From Candidatus Nitrohelix vancouverensis (GTDB lineage Bacteria > Nitrospinota > Nitrospinia > Nitrospinales > VA-1), in NCBI GenBank assembly GCA_015698305.1, contig CP048620.1, forward strand, positions 1,576,557 through 1,640,556: 64,000 nt of DNA, in the 5' to 3' direction. The position numbers and the translations under genes are program-made. The notes under the pieces were generated by a model, which saw only the letters and a list, made by a program, of their open reading frames with translations, was not told where the DNA came from and made no database searches. This document shows, piece after piece, positions 26,925 through 37,105 of this stretch (position 1 is the first letter of the stretch; each line of letters begins with the position of its first letter).

Positions 26925-28370
26925 CTACTTGTCCTGCTGGGTTTTTCGTGATCGCGCCTCCAGATCAAGGGCGTCGATTTTCTTTTTCAGCGTGTTGCGA
27001 TTGATGCCGAGCGCTTTGGCGGCGGCGATCTGTTTTCCGGAAAACTCTGAAAGGAGAATTTTGAAGAGCTGTTTTTCCGTGAGCTGTATCAGGTCTTCGT
27101 GGAGACGACCGTCGTGACGCCTTCGATTGACAACGAGATAATCTTTCACAAGGGCGTGTAATTTATCTTCCCAGACCAGATCAAAACTGGATTCGGCGGA
27201 GCCGGTCTCCGTGAGCGATTGCGGCAAATGTTCTTTCAGAATGGGGCCGCTGGAGGCGAGCACCATCGCGCTTTTGCAAACGTTCTCCAGTTCGCGAATG
27301 TTTCCCGGCCAGATATGGTTCTGGATCAATTGCTCGGCTTCCGGCGAAAGGTAGACCGGGCCGCGAGTCAGTTCCGGCGCGAAGCTGTCGATGAAATGCT
27401 GGGCAAGCAGAAGAATATCCTCGCGCCTTTCGCGCAGGGGCGGCAGGTGAATGTTGACGACGTTCAAGCGATGGTAGAGGTCTTCGCGGAAGCGTTTTTG
27501 CGCGATCATCTCCAGCAGGTTCTGGTTGGTTGCGGCGAGAATACGGACATTGGCGCGCAGGGGGGTTTTGCCGCCGACGCGATAATATTCCTTGTCCTGC
27601 AAAACCCGCAGAATTTTTGCCTGAAGCGCGGGTTCCATGTCGCCGATTTCATCGAGAAAGAGCGAACCGCCCTCCGCCAGTTCGAATTTGCCTTCCTTGG
27701 TTTCGGAGGCCCCGGTGAACGATCCCTTTTCGTGACCGAACAATTCCGATTCGAGCAGTTCGCGCGAGATGGCGGCGCAGTTGATGCCGATGAAAGGTTG
27801 TTCTGTGCGCTGGGAGAATTGATGCAGGGCGTGCGCGACCAGTTCCTTGCCCGAGCCGCTCTCTCCGGTAATGAGCGCGGGTAGCCCGGACTCTGCAGAT
27901 TTGCCGATGATCTTGAAAATCTCCTGCATTTTTTTGCTCTTGCCGACGATCGCGCCGCCCATGTTTTTAGGCGTCGACTCCTGCTCTCCCTGCGGTCGTT
28001 CGATCTGGCGGGTTTCCGCAATTCGTTGCACGAGGCTGTAAATTTCATTCAGGTCGAAAGGCTTGCTGATGTAGTCGTAAGCGCCCAGGCGCATGGCTTC
28101 GATGGTGTTGTTCATCGTGTCCTGCGCCGTCATCATGACGATGGGGATTTCCGGGCGAGTCTCTTTGGCATTGTTGAGGAATTCGAGTCCGCTCATGCCC
28201 TCCATGAAGATGTCTGAGAAAATCAGCAGGTAAGGCGTTTCGGACAGCGCGGTCAGCGCGTCTTCGCCGCTGGAGGCGGTGTGAACCTCGTAGCCCTTTT
28301 TTTCAAGGGCGACTTTGAGCACGCGGCGGATGGAATCTTCGTCGTCTACGATCAGGATGGTCTCGTTCAT
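26925..28370 (-). CDS. NtrC-family sigma-54-dependent response regulator
   Basis: 481 residues. Receiver domain with phosphoacceptor Asp53 (LIFSDIFMEG) and Lys103 (SKPF); AAA+ domain with Walker A GESGSGKE (169-176), the sigma-54 contact loop GSFTGA (216-221, GAFTGA in most members), and LFLDEIGDMEPALQAKILRV; Fis-type HTH at the C-terminus (GKQIAAAKALGINRNTLKKK). It activates sigma-54 promoters when phosphorylated, here most likely by the kinase 9 bp upstream. Some family members regulate nitrogen genes, but the targets are not visible here. Confidence 0.95.
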   Translation of the reverse strand: MNETILIVDDEDSIRRVLKVALEKKGYEVHTASSGEDALTALSETPYLLIFSDIFMEGMSGLEFLNNAKETRPEIPIVMMTAQDTMNNTIEAMRLGAYDYISKPFDLNEIYSLVQRIAETRQIERPQGEQESTPKNMGGAIVGKSKKMQEIFKIIGKSAESGLPALITGESGSGKELVAHALHQFSQRTEQPFIGINCAAISRELLESELFGHEKGSFTGASETKEGKFELAEGGSLFLDEIGDMEPALQAKILRVLQDKEYYRVGGKTPLRANVRILAATNQNLLEMIAQKRFREDLYHRLNVVNIHLPPLRERREDILLLAQHFIDSFAPELTRGPVYLSPEAEQLIQNHIWPGNIRELENVCKSAMVLASSGPILKEHLPQSLTETGSAESSFDLVWEDKLHALVKDYLVVNRRRHDGRLHEDLIQLTEKQLFKILLSEFSGKQIAAAKALGINRNTLKKKIDALDLEARSRKTQQDK

Positions 28371-28379
28371 GCGCCTATC

Positions 28380-29468
28380 CTAGCATTTCTGATGGATGGG
28401 AAGGAACACCTGAAAAGAGGTTCCCTCGTTTTTATTGGATGCGACTTTGATCTTGCCGTTGTGTTTCTCAATGATTTTTAAAGACAGCGCCAGCCCGAGT
28501 CCGCTTCCCTTGCTCTTGGTGGTGAAAAAGGGAGTGAACAGATTGTCGAGTTGACGGCTTTCCATGCCGCAGCCGGAGTCTGTGATTTCGATGACGATGA
28601 ATTGTTGCGAGGCTTTTTGCTCGGGATCCGTCGCGGCGTAGCTGGAGACGTAGCGCGTGCCCAGTTTGAGCTTCCCTCCTTCGGGCATCGCTTCCCTGGA
28701 ATTTTTTATCAGATTGAGAAACACCTGCTTGAGCTGATCGGGGTCGGCGTCAATGCTGGGCAGGCTGGGGTCGTATTCCTGGGCGAGATGGATGGACTGC
28801 TTCGAAAGCAATTCTTTTTCGAGAGTCAGGATTTCGTCGAGAACCCGGTGGATATTGGTCGTTACAACGCTTAGATGGCGATCCTGTGAGAAGTCCATCA
28901 TGCGTTTGATGATGCGGTCCATGCGGTCGACTTCGGACACGATCACTTCAAAGAGCTGGCTTTGCTGGCTGTTCTGGAATTCCGATAGCAGGAGTTGCGC
29001 GGAGACTTTGATGCTTCCCAGCGGATTGCGTATCTCGTGCGCCATGCCGAGCGTGAGCGCTTCGGCGGTGGACAATTTGTCGAAGGGTTTGCGGCTGGTT
29101 TCGATATCTTTTTGAAAGCTCAGATCCTTGATGAGGGCGACGGCGCCGATGCCGCTTCCCGCGTCGTCGAACAAGGGGGACAGGGTGATCCCCGCTGGGA
29201 AAGGCGATGCGTCATGGTTGCGGTAGCCGACGCTTTCCAGATCCTGATAGGTGGCGCCGGATTCCAGAGTCGCGCGCATTTTTTTGGAAAGGTCTTCGTC
29301 GTCCGGGAACAGATCGGAGAAGGGGCGGCCTTTCAAACTCTCGCCAGAGCGGTAGAACATTTCTTCAAGCGCGAGATTGCTCTCGATGATATTGAAGCGA
29401 GGATCGATGAGGAGAACGCCGTGAATGAGAGACGCAAACAGATTTTTGAATAAGTCTGCGTTTCCCAT
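28380..29468 (-). CDS. NtrB-like PAS sensor histidine kinase
   Basis: 362 residues, no membrane segment. PAS-type sensory domain in about the first 120 residues (LLIDPRFNIIESNLALEEMF), H-box at GMAHEIRNPLGSIKVSAQ (His144), N-box LIKNSREAMPEGG, and G-boxes ITDSGCGM and TTKSKGSGLGLALS. The domain order matches NtrB/GlnL. It precedes the NtrC-family regulator by 9 bp and is preceded by a zinc-ribbon gene. The signal it senses is unknown. Confidence 0.93.
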   Translation of the reverse strand: MGNADLFKNLFASLIHGVLLIDPRFNIIESNLALEEMFYRSGESLKGRPFSDLFPDDEDLSKKMRATLESGATYQDLESVGYRNHDASPFPAGITLSPLFDDAGSGIGAVALIKDLSFQKDIETSRKPFDKLSTAEALTLGMAHEIRNPLGSIKVSAQLLLSEFQNSQQSQLFEVIVSEVDRMDRIIKRMMDFSQDRHLSVVTTNIHRVLDEILTLEKELLSKQSIHLAQEYDPSLPSIDADPDQLKQVFLNLIKNSREAMPEGGKLKLGTRYVSSYAATDPEQKASQQFIVIEITDSGCGMESRQLDNLFTPFFTTKSKGSGLGLALSLKIIEKHNGKIKVASNKNEGTSFQVFLPIHQKC

Positions 29469-29479
29469 AGGCGACCGAT

Positions 29480-29875
29480 CTATTTGGAAGCCTTCGCTTT
29501 TTTAGTCTTGCCGCCGGAATAGGGGTTTTTAGCCGCAGGTTTCTTGGGAGCGGGCTTGGGCTTTGTGGCGGCGGGGGCAGGCGCCGATTCCGTTTTGCCG
29601 CCGTTCGTGTCGCCGGACGTGGCCGCCGGGGCCGGAGCGGTCTCCGTCGCGCCGCCGTTGGATTCGTTATCCCAGCCTTTTTTCCTGTTTTCGGAAGGAT
29701 AGTCGGTGGCGTACCAGCCGCTTCCCTTGAGGATGAAGCCTGTGGCGGAAACCAGACGCTCGACTTTGCCGCCGCATTTGGGGTCTTCGCATTTCTTTAT
29801 GGGCTTGGCGGAAATGGACTGCATGACTTCAAACGCGCCGCCGCATTTTTCGCATTGGTATTCATAGATGGGCAT
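29480..29875 (-). CDS. FmdB-type zinc-ribbon protein
   Basis: 131 residues from the ATG at 29875, with GGAG ten bases upstream; a GTG at 29884 is in frame but too close to that site. Zinc-ribbon MPIYEYQCEKCGGAFEVMQS followed by KKCEDPKCGGKVERLVS, i.e. two CxxC pairs. The C-terminal half is low-complexity, rich in Ala, Pro, Lys and Gly (APAPAATKPKPAPKKPAAK), giving a basic tail. First gene of the kinase/regulator operon. FmdB family members are small regulatory proteins; role here uncertain. Confidence 0.88.
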   Translation of the reverse strand: MPIYEYQCEKCGGAFEVMQSISAKPIKKCEDPKCGGKVERLVSATGFILKGSGWYATDYPSENRKKGWDNESNGGATETAPAPAATSGDTNGGKTESAPAPAATKPKPAPKKPAAKNPYSGGKTKKAKASK

Positions 29876-30002
29876 GGACTGCACACTCCTTTAATTATTT
29901 AACAGGGCCAAAACTGGGTCTTCAATAAACCCTAAATAATATCTGGATACCAGAATGGCAAGTTTTCGGGGAAAAATGTTTGCAGGATCAGATCGTTGTT
30001 GG

Positions 30003-30920
30003 CTAAACCGTGGCGAGCCATTTCTCGAAACCGGGAACCTGGCCTTTGACAATTTCAAAAAAGGATTTCTGAATCTTATCCGTCATGGGGCCTTTTTTAC
30101 CCGAACCGATCAGGCGCCCATCGACTTCTCTAACGGGTGTGATCTCGGCGGCGGTTCCTGTCAGGAAAATTTCATCGGCGATGTACAGCTCGTCGCGCGT
30201 CACCGGTTCTTCCGTCAGCTCGTAACCGTGCAGTTTGCAAATTTCCGTTACCGCGTCGCGGGTGATGCCCGCCAGATTGGAACAGGACAGCGGCGGCGTT
30301 TTGATTTTGCCTTTTCGGACGAGAAACACGTTCTCGCCGGAACCCTCGGAAACCAGTCCGCCGGGTTCGAGCAGAATCGCCTCGTCGTAGCCGTCGCGCA
30401 CCGCCTCCGCCTTCGCCAGAATCGAATTGATGTAATAACCGCAAGCCTTGGCGCGCGTCATGGTGATGTTGACATGATGCCGCGTGAAGGAAGACACGCG
30501 AACGCGAATGCCCTTGTTCAACCCGTCGTCGCCCAGATAAGCGCCCCAGGGCCAGGCGGCAATGGCGACGCGAACGTCCACGCCCTCGGGATTGAGGCCC
30601 ATTTTGTTGCTCCCCAGGAAGATGATGGGGCGGATGTAACATTCCTCTAGCTGATTCTCGCGAACCACGGAAAGCGTAGCGTCCGTCAAGTCTTTGGGGC
30701 TGTATGGGACCTCCATACCGAGGATTTTAGCCGAGGCAAAGAGTCGTTCTATATGTTCGTCGAGACGAAAGATGGCAGACGTCCCGTTTTGCGTTCGATA
30801 ACAGCGGATGCCTTCAAAAACGCCCATTCCGTAATGAAGCGTGTGCGTGAGAACATGCACATTCGCCTCATGCCAGGGGACGAGTTTGCCGTCCATCCAG
30901 ATCCATTCAGATTTTTCCAC
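30003..30920 (-). CDS. ilvE: Branched-chain amino acid aminotransferase
   Basis: 305 residues, the standard length of class IV PLP aminotransferases. N-terminus has [30 protein letters not shown] (written here in its pieces: [19 protein letters not shown]), the PLP Lys158 is in [12 protein letters not shown], and the substrate-binding loops [10 protein letters not shown] and GITRDAV are present. It makes the last step of Leu, Ile and Val synthesis. Its promoter is a TTGATT/TAAAAT pair upstream, divergent from the tRNA genes. Confidence 0.94.
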   Translation of the reverse strand: MEKSEWIWMDGKLVPWHEANVHVLTHTLHYGMGVFEGIRCYRTQNGTSAIFRLDEHIERLFASAKILGMEVPYSPKDLTDATLSVVRENQLEECYIRPIIFLGSNKMGLNPEGVDVRVAIAAWPWGAYLGDDGLNKGIRVRVSSFTRHHVNITMTRAKACGYYINSILAKAEAVRDGYDEAILLEPGGLVSEGSGENVFLVRKGKIKTPPLSCSNLAGITRDAVTEICKLHGYELTEEPVTRDELYIADEIFLTGTAAEITPVREVDGRLIGSGKKGPMTDKIQKSFFEIVKGQVPGFEKWLATV

Positions 30921-30962
30921 GTGGTGAAACCTTTGAAATTGAGAGATAGGAATGCTGTTTCG

Positions 30963-30991
30963 ATTTTATGGAGCAATTAAGATAAAATCAA
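30963..30991 (-). promoter_or_regulatory. Sigma-70 promoter of ilvE
   Basis: Read on the minus strand: TTGATT (30986-30991), 17-base spacer, TAAAAT (30963-30968), about 42 bp before the ilvE start. The -35 has four matches and the -10 five. Predicted by eye. Confidence 0.55.
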
Positions 30992-31004
30992 GTCAATAAA
31001 TGAA

Positions 31005-31033
31005 TTGACAAGCCTTTTTGAGTTTGATAGCTT
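31005..31033 (+). promoter_or_regulatory. Sigma-70 promoter of the tRNA genes
   Basis: A perfect TTGACA -35 (31005-31010), 17-base spacer, and TAGCTT -10 (31028-31033), ending 13 bp before tRNA-Lys. The strong -35 and GC-rich discriminator fit a tRNA promoter. It is back to back with the ilvE promoter. Confidence 0.6.
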
Positions 31034-31046
31034 AGCTCTCTTTTGC

Positions 31047-31119
31047 GGGCCGCTAGCTCAGTTGGTAGAGCAACGCCCTTTTAAGGCGTGGGTCGAAGGT
31101 TCGAGTCCTTCGCGGCTCA
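31047..31119 (+). tRNA. tRNA-Lys(UUU)
   Basis: Full cloverleaf: acceptor GGGCCGC/GCGGCTC, D arm GCTC...GAGC, anticodon arm ACGCC-CTTTTAA-GGCGT with anticodon TTT, variable GGGTC, T arm GAAGG-TTCGAGT-CCTTC. Discriminator A; CCA is not encoded. Confidence 0.96.
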
Positions 31120-31175
31120 CTTTTCCTGCCTTTTGGAAATTCCGTAAAAGAATTTTTGAATTGATAAAAATTGAT

Positions 31176-31253
31176 GTCCCCATCGTCTAGCCTGGCCCAG
31201 GACACCGGCCTTTCACGCCGGCGACGCGGGTTCGAATCCCGCTGGGGACGCCA
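31176..31253 (+). tRNA. tRNA-Glu(UUC), CCA encoded
   Basis: Acceptor GTCCCCA/TGGGGAC, anticodon arm CCGGC-CTTTCAC-GCCGG with anticodon TTC, T arm GCGGG-TTCGAAT-CCCGC, discriminator G at 31250 followed by CCA. It starts 56 bp after tRNA-Lys. Its 3' end is the left end of the direct repeat described below. Confidence 0.96.
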
Positions 31254-31410
31254 ATTTATCAATCCCGGCCAAGTCCTTGAGATATCAAAGAATTTTGTCG
31301 GTTCGAAACCTGTCCCCTATAAGACACCATTTTAATTCACTCTCTTACCAATTGGCTAAAAGCTAGGCGGTGTGTGGGATTCCAGCGGTTCAAAAAATTT
31401 CGGTTAGAAG
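31250..31410 (+). repeat. Left copy of the direct repeat flanking the island, at the tRNA-Glu 3' end
   Basis: Begins with GCCAATTTATCAATCCC (31250-31266), which includes the discriminator and CCA of tRNA-Glu. The same 17 bases occur at 33243-33259. The rest of the copy is only partly alike: GTTCGAAAC, TACCAATT, AAAGCTAGG, GGTGTGTG, AAATTTCGGTTAGAAG share order and spacing with the right copy. A repeat that starts in a tRNA 3' end is typical of integration sites. Confidence 0.75.
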
Positions 31411-31805
31411 GAAATAGCAGACGTGGCCCGGATCAATCGATCTGACAGCTAGGGTTATGCAATAATGCTTATTGGGTGAAGCAGACGTTCCAATTTCTTG
31501 GTCGACTTTCTCCATCCGACCCAAAGCGGACATTGAAACCACCTGTATAATTCGATTACCAATTCTTCTGTTTTCCTGCAACAACTCCTCCGCCACCCGC
31601 ATGAAAACGGAACTTCTGTAAAATAATTTTGGCGATATTTTTTTCTTAAATTACTGTGAGAATGATTATGCAGAAATTAACTTACAGTCAATAGTCTCGT
31701 GATATTTTTCATTAGTCCTTATGCCCCGTAGGGGTATGATCCCTTTATTTGGGAGGGAATCGAGGTGATGGGGGTTAATATGTTTTGGCCCAGACACAGT
31801 TAGGT
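31411..31805. other. Intergenic stretch with repeat debris, no gene seen
   Basis: No gene seen. It holds a degenerate element CGACCCAAAGCGGACATT (31517-31534), which recurs in altered form at 33103-33117 and 34994-35010, and a hairpin ATGCCCCGTAGGGGTAT (31721-31737). Neither matches a named family I can be sure of. Confidence 0.4.
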
Positions 31806-32891
31806 TCATACAATTGGTGGTCTAGGGCTTCTTCCAAGAAGTTTTGATCTAAGTGCTACATATATAGCCTCAGCATCTTTATATTCTTTCTCATTTAATA
31901 TGGACCAGGGACGATCTCGGACATGGCGGCCAGGGTGGACAAAATTACGCATAGAGCGCAAAACATTTGCCAAAACATCCGGTTTGAATTGCATTCCAAT
32001 AGGTGAAGTTAATTTAGGTAGCCAGTTAGCGTTAAGGCAGGTTTCTATAAGCGTTTCAAAGTTCCATTTGGTGGGGTCGTCTGCAATTTTAGAACTAGGC
32101 TGTTTTCGTTTTGGAAGAGTGCTTGCAATGAGGACTGCTTTCTTTTTGGAACGAAGACAGCGAATAATAAAGAGACCTTCTAGGCCTGCCCCTAGTATTG
32201 TTATTGCTGCAGTGTAAGCTTTAGCCGAAGCTGCTCTGTGGGCTTCTTCTTCGTACTGGAAAACAATGTCTTTTAAAGCGAGGCCAGTTTGGTCCTTATG
32301 AAACATCGAACGTCGGCCTCTCTCACGTAATTCCTCAAATTCACTGGGGTTCTGCTCCTTTAAATCAGCAAGATCATTTAAGCCACACTTTCGCATCATC
32401 TCTAAAAAGTGGTTATCCAAAAAAGTGTCATATTGCTGACTCAATTTTTGATAAGGCAGCGGAGCCTGGTCAATTGGCCAATATTCATCGGATTTGAGGC
32501 CGTGTTCTTTTTCAATCTTTCTCATTGCAGTTGAAATTTTTTCTAAATCCTTCTGATATTTTCCATCTAGACAACAACTTTCATGGAGGCGTTCAATGGG
32601 AAATGTTCCAAAAAATACGAATTGTTGGTAGGTCAATAAACCTGAAGCATAAAGTGCTTTGGCTAGATTGACAGATTCTTCTACTGCTTCCGGATTTTTC
32701 CAATCAGGTTTTTTGGGGTTATTTTTATTTTCGAATATTTTTTTAGCCAGTTCCGAACGGTGAATATCATTTAGAACACGATTTTCCAGTCGCTCTAGTG
32801 CATTGATAAATGCCTTTGGTGTGGCAATATATTTTCGCTTTTTTTTAAGTGGTTTTAATAATATGCGCTTGATTTCTTCATCTGTGGTCAT
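31806..32891 (-). CDS. HEPN-like C-terminal domain protein, island cargo
   Basis: 361 residues, rich in Lys and Glu, AT-richer than the genes on both sides. The N-terminal ~200 residues are helical, with no family I can name. The C-terminal part has EEEAHRAASAKAYTAAITIL and GAGLEGLFIIRCL (helix pair around 213-247) and then LRSMRNFVHPGRH (311-323). R315-N316-x2-H319, or R312x6H319, matches the RNx(3-6)H motif of HEPN domains, which are often ribonucleases of toxin and phage-defence systems. No antitoxin gene is next to it. It lies alone between the two repeat copies. Confidence 0.55.
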   Translation of the reverse strand: MTTDEEIKRILLKPLKKKRKYIATPKAFINALERLENRVLNDIHRSELAKKIFENKNNPKKPDWKNPEAVEESVNLAKALYASGLLTYQQFVFFGTFPIERLHESCCLDGKYQKDLEKISTAMRKIEKEHGLKSDEYWPIDQAPLPYQKLSQQYDTFLDNHFLEMMRKCGLNDLADLKEQNPSEFEELRERGRRSMFHKDQTGLALKDIVFQYEEEAHRAASAKAYTAAITILGAGLEGLFIIRCLRSKKKAVLIASTLPKRKQPSSKIADDPTKWNFETLIETCLNANWLPKLTSPIGMQFKPDVLANVLRSMRNFVHPGRHVRDRPWSILNEKEYKDAEAIYVALRSKLLGRSPRPPIV

Positions 32892-33242
32892 CGTAGAAAC
32901 CCCAAACCAATAGAATTAATTTAAAACTTAGTCTTCCGATTCAAGTCTATATAGTGGCCTTTACTCTGTCAACGAAATCCAAGTTTATAAGTCATTGCTA
33001 GAAGCCGACGGCGACTGAAGGGATCAAATCGCTGTTTGTTTGAAACAAAGTGGTCACCCAATTCGATCAAGGTTTGGGGGAATATACAGAGCTTAAATGT
33101 ACGTCCGCTATCGGTCGAAAGCTGAATTCTGGATTAGCTACTGAGTGTCCGCTATGTATGTCATATTCATTTAATCTCGAAAAGCTGTTTCCCATTCTTC
33201 CAAAGCTCAAAGAACTGGTTCGAAGTTTCTGACATTGAGGGT
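32892..33242. other. Intergenic stretch with repeat debris, no gene seen
   Basis: A 60-codon frame here has no family likeness and I do not call it. GTCCGCTATCGGTCG (33103-33117) and GTCCGCTATG (33147-33156) repeat a motif also present at 31517-31534 in reverse orientation. GGTTCGAA at 33217-33224 resembles the T loop of tRNA-Glu. Confidence 0.4.
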
Positions 33243-33410
33243 GCCAATTTATCAATCCCTCCCTTCTTTCAAAATCCCGCATAGAAAATCCATTTTCCTG
33301 TTCGAAATCTCTCCCATTAACATTCCCCCTCGCAAAAATGTTCTACCAATTCGAATGAAAGCTTGGTGTGTTGTGCAATTTCCGAAGTTCTGAAAATTTT
33401 CTTTTAGAAA
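33243..33410 (+). repeat. Right copy of the direct repeat flanking the island
   Basis: Starts with GCCAATTTATCAATCCC, identical to 31250-31266, then follows the left copy with gaps: GTTCGAAATC, TACCAATTCGA, AAAGCTTGGTGTGT and AAATTTTCTTTTAGAAA. The two copies bound a segment of about 2 kb with one gene. Confidence 0.75.
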
Positions 33411-34717
<1,307 letters not shown>

Positions 34718-34747
34718 TCTGTTCAGATTAATCAGCGGTCACAAGCC

Positions 34748-34785
34748 AGCCCATCATTCCCGTTAAGGGGGTGATGGGCTTTTTG
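34748..34785 (+). terminator. Rho-independent terminator of the collagen-like gene
   Basis: AGCCCATCA (34748-34756) pairs with TGATGGGCT (34772-34780), followed by a T run. It lies 31 bp after the restored stop at 34717, and so supports that the frame beyond 34578 was once translated. Confidence 0.85.
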
Positions 34786-35058
34786 TTTGTGGGGCAGAAT
34801 TGTCGCGCTCGTTACGGGTCGAGAGCGGTCTCCAGGTCAGTGTATAAAGATTTTCTGTTTTATGGAGTTATCCTCATAGAGACGTTCCAGGTTTCCGATA
34901 GCGAGGCCGTCAATTTGTCTATATCATTCAGTTTAAATAAAGCATTTTAGAAAAATCCACTTTCCCAAATTCTAGAGCAACCGTCCCCATTCTACCCAAA
35001 GCGTCCATTTGTAGATTATAGTTTTAAATAGTCTATCAACCTGAAAAGGAGAAATGCC

Positions 35059-35553
35059 ATGAGCAACTATCCAAGAACATTTTCGCATATTGGAATTTCC
35101 GTTCCCAATGTAGAGAAGGCCGTTGAGTTTTATAGCAAGGTTATGGGTTGGTACCTAATTATGAAACCTACTGTTATCAACGAGGAGTCCGACACGCCCA
35201 TAGGGCAAATGTGCGTTGATGTATTTGGAACAGGTTGGGGTTCATTCAAAATCGCTCATATGTCTACAGGCGATAAAATTGGCATAGAAATGTTCGAGTT
35301 TAAAAACAATGAAAAGCCTGAAGATTTCGAATACTGGAAGACAAGTACATTTCATTTTTGTGTTCAAGACCCTGACATCGAGGGACTGGTAGAAAAAATA
35401 GTGGCTAATGGCGGTAAGCAGAGAATGCCAATTCGAGAGTATTACCCGGGTAAGAAGCCATACAAGATGGTTTATGTTGAAGACCCCTTTGGTCTCATTT
35501 TCGAAGTCTACTCACATAGCTATGAGCTTACTTATTCGCAGGGAGCCTATTGA
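35059..35553 (+). CDS. VOC (glyoxalase/extradiol dioxygenase) superfamily protein
   Basis: 164 residues with AAGGAG-type ribosome-binding site upstream. Two beta-alpha-beta-beta-beta modules: FSHIGISVPNVEKAVEFYSK at the N-terminus, GIEMFEFKN, STFHFCVQDPDIEGLVEKIV and VEDPFGLIFEVYSHSYE. The metal-binding positions His10, Glu (IEMFEF), His (FHFC) and Glu (FEVYSH) are all present, so metal-dependent chemistry is likely. Which reaction cannot be decided. It stands alone, with AT-rich flanks. Confidence 0.85.
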   Translation: MSNYPRTFSHIGISVPNVEKAVEFYSKVMGWYLIMKPTVINEESDTPIGQMCVDVFGTGWGSFKIAHMSTGDKIGIEMFEFKNNEKPEDFEYWKTSTFHFCVQDPDIEGLVEKIVANGGKQRMPIREYYPGKKPYKMVYVEDPFGLIFEVYSHSYELTYSQGAY

Positions 35554-35660
35554 AAGGGCGCAAAGCGATTTACCATTTATCAAGAATTCCAAAGCTGTTC
35601 CACATTGCTGGGAAGGTGGGGAAATATTCAAAATGAAAATTCAGAGTAGAAGCGCTTCGC

Positions 35661-37070
35661 TCAAATGGGGATTTGGTCGGCTTTTTCTTTGGTCAGCTCG
35701 ACCGGGGTGAGCCTGTCCTGAACGGGCGCTCCTGATCCGAGAATCACGCAGGCGGCTAAATCGCCGGTGACGTTGACGACCGTTCGGCTCATGTCCAGAA
35801 CTCGATCCACTCCCATGATCAGCACCAGTCCTTCGGATGAAATGCCGAAGTCTCCGGCGATATTCCCCAGGATCACCAGCCCCACTCCCGGCGTGCCCGG
35901 CGCGCCTATGGAGGATGCGACCAGAGTCACTACGATCAAGACAATCTCCGGCAGGGAGAGTTCTCGTCCTGACATTTGAGTGAGGAAAATGATGGCGACG
36001 GCCTGGTAGAGCGCGGTGCCCGCCATGTTAACGGTGGCGGCCAGGGGAATGATCAGGCCCGCAATGTTCTCAGGCACTTTCAGTTTTTCTACGGCGGTTT
36101 TGATGGAAATCGGCATGACAGCCGCGGTGCTGGAGGTGGAAAATGCCAGTAATTGCGCGCCTGCAATATTTTTTGCGAATGCGATGGGGTTCATCTTGCC
36201 GAGAACTGCGACAAGCAGGAGATACATTGCCAGCAGGCAGAGCAGTCCCGCCAGTACGGTGAGGATATACACTCCCATGCCCAGTATTGTGGCCAGTCCT
36301 ATTTTGGAAATCAATTGAGCCATCAGACCGAATACCGCCCAGGGAGCCAGAAACATGGCCCATTTGACAACCGTCATGGAAACTTCCATGAGCGCTTCCA
36401 TCAAACTGAGGAATGAAGAAATTTTTTCACGCGGAACGGTGGTGCAGGCGATTCCTATCAGCATGGCAAATACTACGATTCCCAGCATTTCACCCTGGGC
36501 CAGGGAGGCGAGCGGTTTTTGCGGAATCAAATCCGCAATGATCTGCGGGGCGCTTCTTCGGGAAGATTCATCTTCGGGAAGGGGAACCTTCTGTTCGCCC
36601 GATTCAACGTCTGAAGTATGAAGATTGATATAAGCTCCGGGCTTGATTGCCAATGCCAAAGAAATTCCCAGCGCGGCGGCTAATGTTGTGGTGATGACCA
36701 CAAAGATTGCGAATTTAAATCCGACGCTTTTTAACTGGTTGCCACCCACCGAATTGTTCAGGCCGATAATGATTGAAGCCAATACTAAAATACTGACAAC
36801 CATTCCGATCAGGCCGAGAAACAGTTTTCCGGGAAGGGCCAGCCAGTCGCCTGCAATGATTGCTTTTTCTGGAGAAACCAGACCCATATCGGGACCTAAA
36901 AGCGCTCCAACGATAATCCCCATCATCAAGCCGATGATGACCTGGAGCCACAACCGGTTTCTGACAAGGGAATCCAGACGACCGGAGAGGTCGCTTAAAA
37001 AATCCGATGCCGAATCAACCAGCAATACGGCGCTTCCTTTTGAAGACTTCAGTGGGGAAAAATTAAACAT
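35661..37070 (-). CDS. Dicarboxylate/amino acid:cation symporter (DAACS family)
   Basis: 469 residues with about eight membrane segments. The family core is visible: GVYILTVLAGLLCLLAMYLL, GAQLLAFSTSSTAAVMPISI (the serine-rich loop), VNMAGTALYQAVAIIFLTQM and the second hairpin GAPGTPGVGLVILGNIAG. It imports C4-dicarboxylates, glutamate or aspartate with Na+ or H+. A polar insert between the first helices (EQKVPLPEDESSRRSAPQ) is on the outer side. It follows the SnoaL-like gene by 35 bp on the same strand. Confidence 0.92.
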   Translation of the reverse strand: MFNFSPLKSSKGSAVLLVDSASDFLSDLSGRLDSLVRNRLWLQVIIGLMMGIIVGALLGPDMGLVSPEKAIIAGDWLALPGKLFLGLIGMVVSILVLASIIIGLNNSVGGNQLKSVGFKFAIFVVITTTLAAALGISLALAIKPGAYINLHTSDVESGEQKVPLPEDESSRRSAPQIIADLIPQKPLASLAQGEMLGIVVFAMLIGIACTTVPREKISSFLSLMEALMEVSMTVVKWAMFLAPWAVFGLMAQLISKIGLATILGMGVYILTVLAGLLCLLAMYLLLVAVLGKMNPIAFAKNIAGAQLLAFSTSSTAAVMPISIKTAVEKLKVPENIAGLIIPLAATVNMAGTALYQAVAIIFLTQMSGRELSLPEIVLIVVTLVASSIGAPGTPGVGLVILGNIAGDFGISSEGLVLIMGVDRVLDMSRTVVNVTGDLAACVILGSGAPVQDRLTPVELTKEKADQIPI

Positions 37071-37105
37071 TCAATTTGTGCGTGAAATGAATGGAGTCAA
37101 AACAA

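Noticed and set aside
30172-30642. Antisense frame of ilvE on the minus strand in another frame
   Set aside because: It overlaps the well-supported aminotransferase frame and has no start signal or domain.
31390-31602. Possible 70-codon gene after tRNA-Glu (minus strand)
   Set aside because: It lies over a repeat element and has no family likeness or ribosome-binding site.
33050-33232. Possible 60-codon gene at the right of the island
   Set aside because: Most of it is the translated repeat element (GTCCGC words); no ribosome-binding site.
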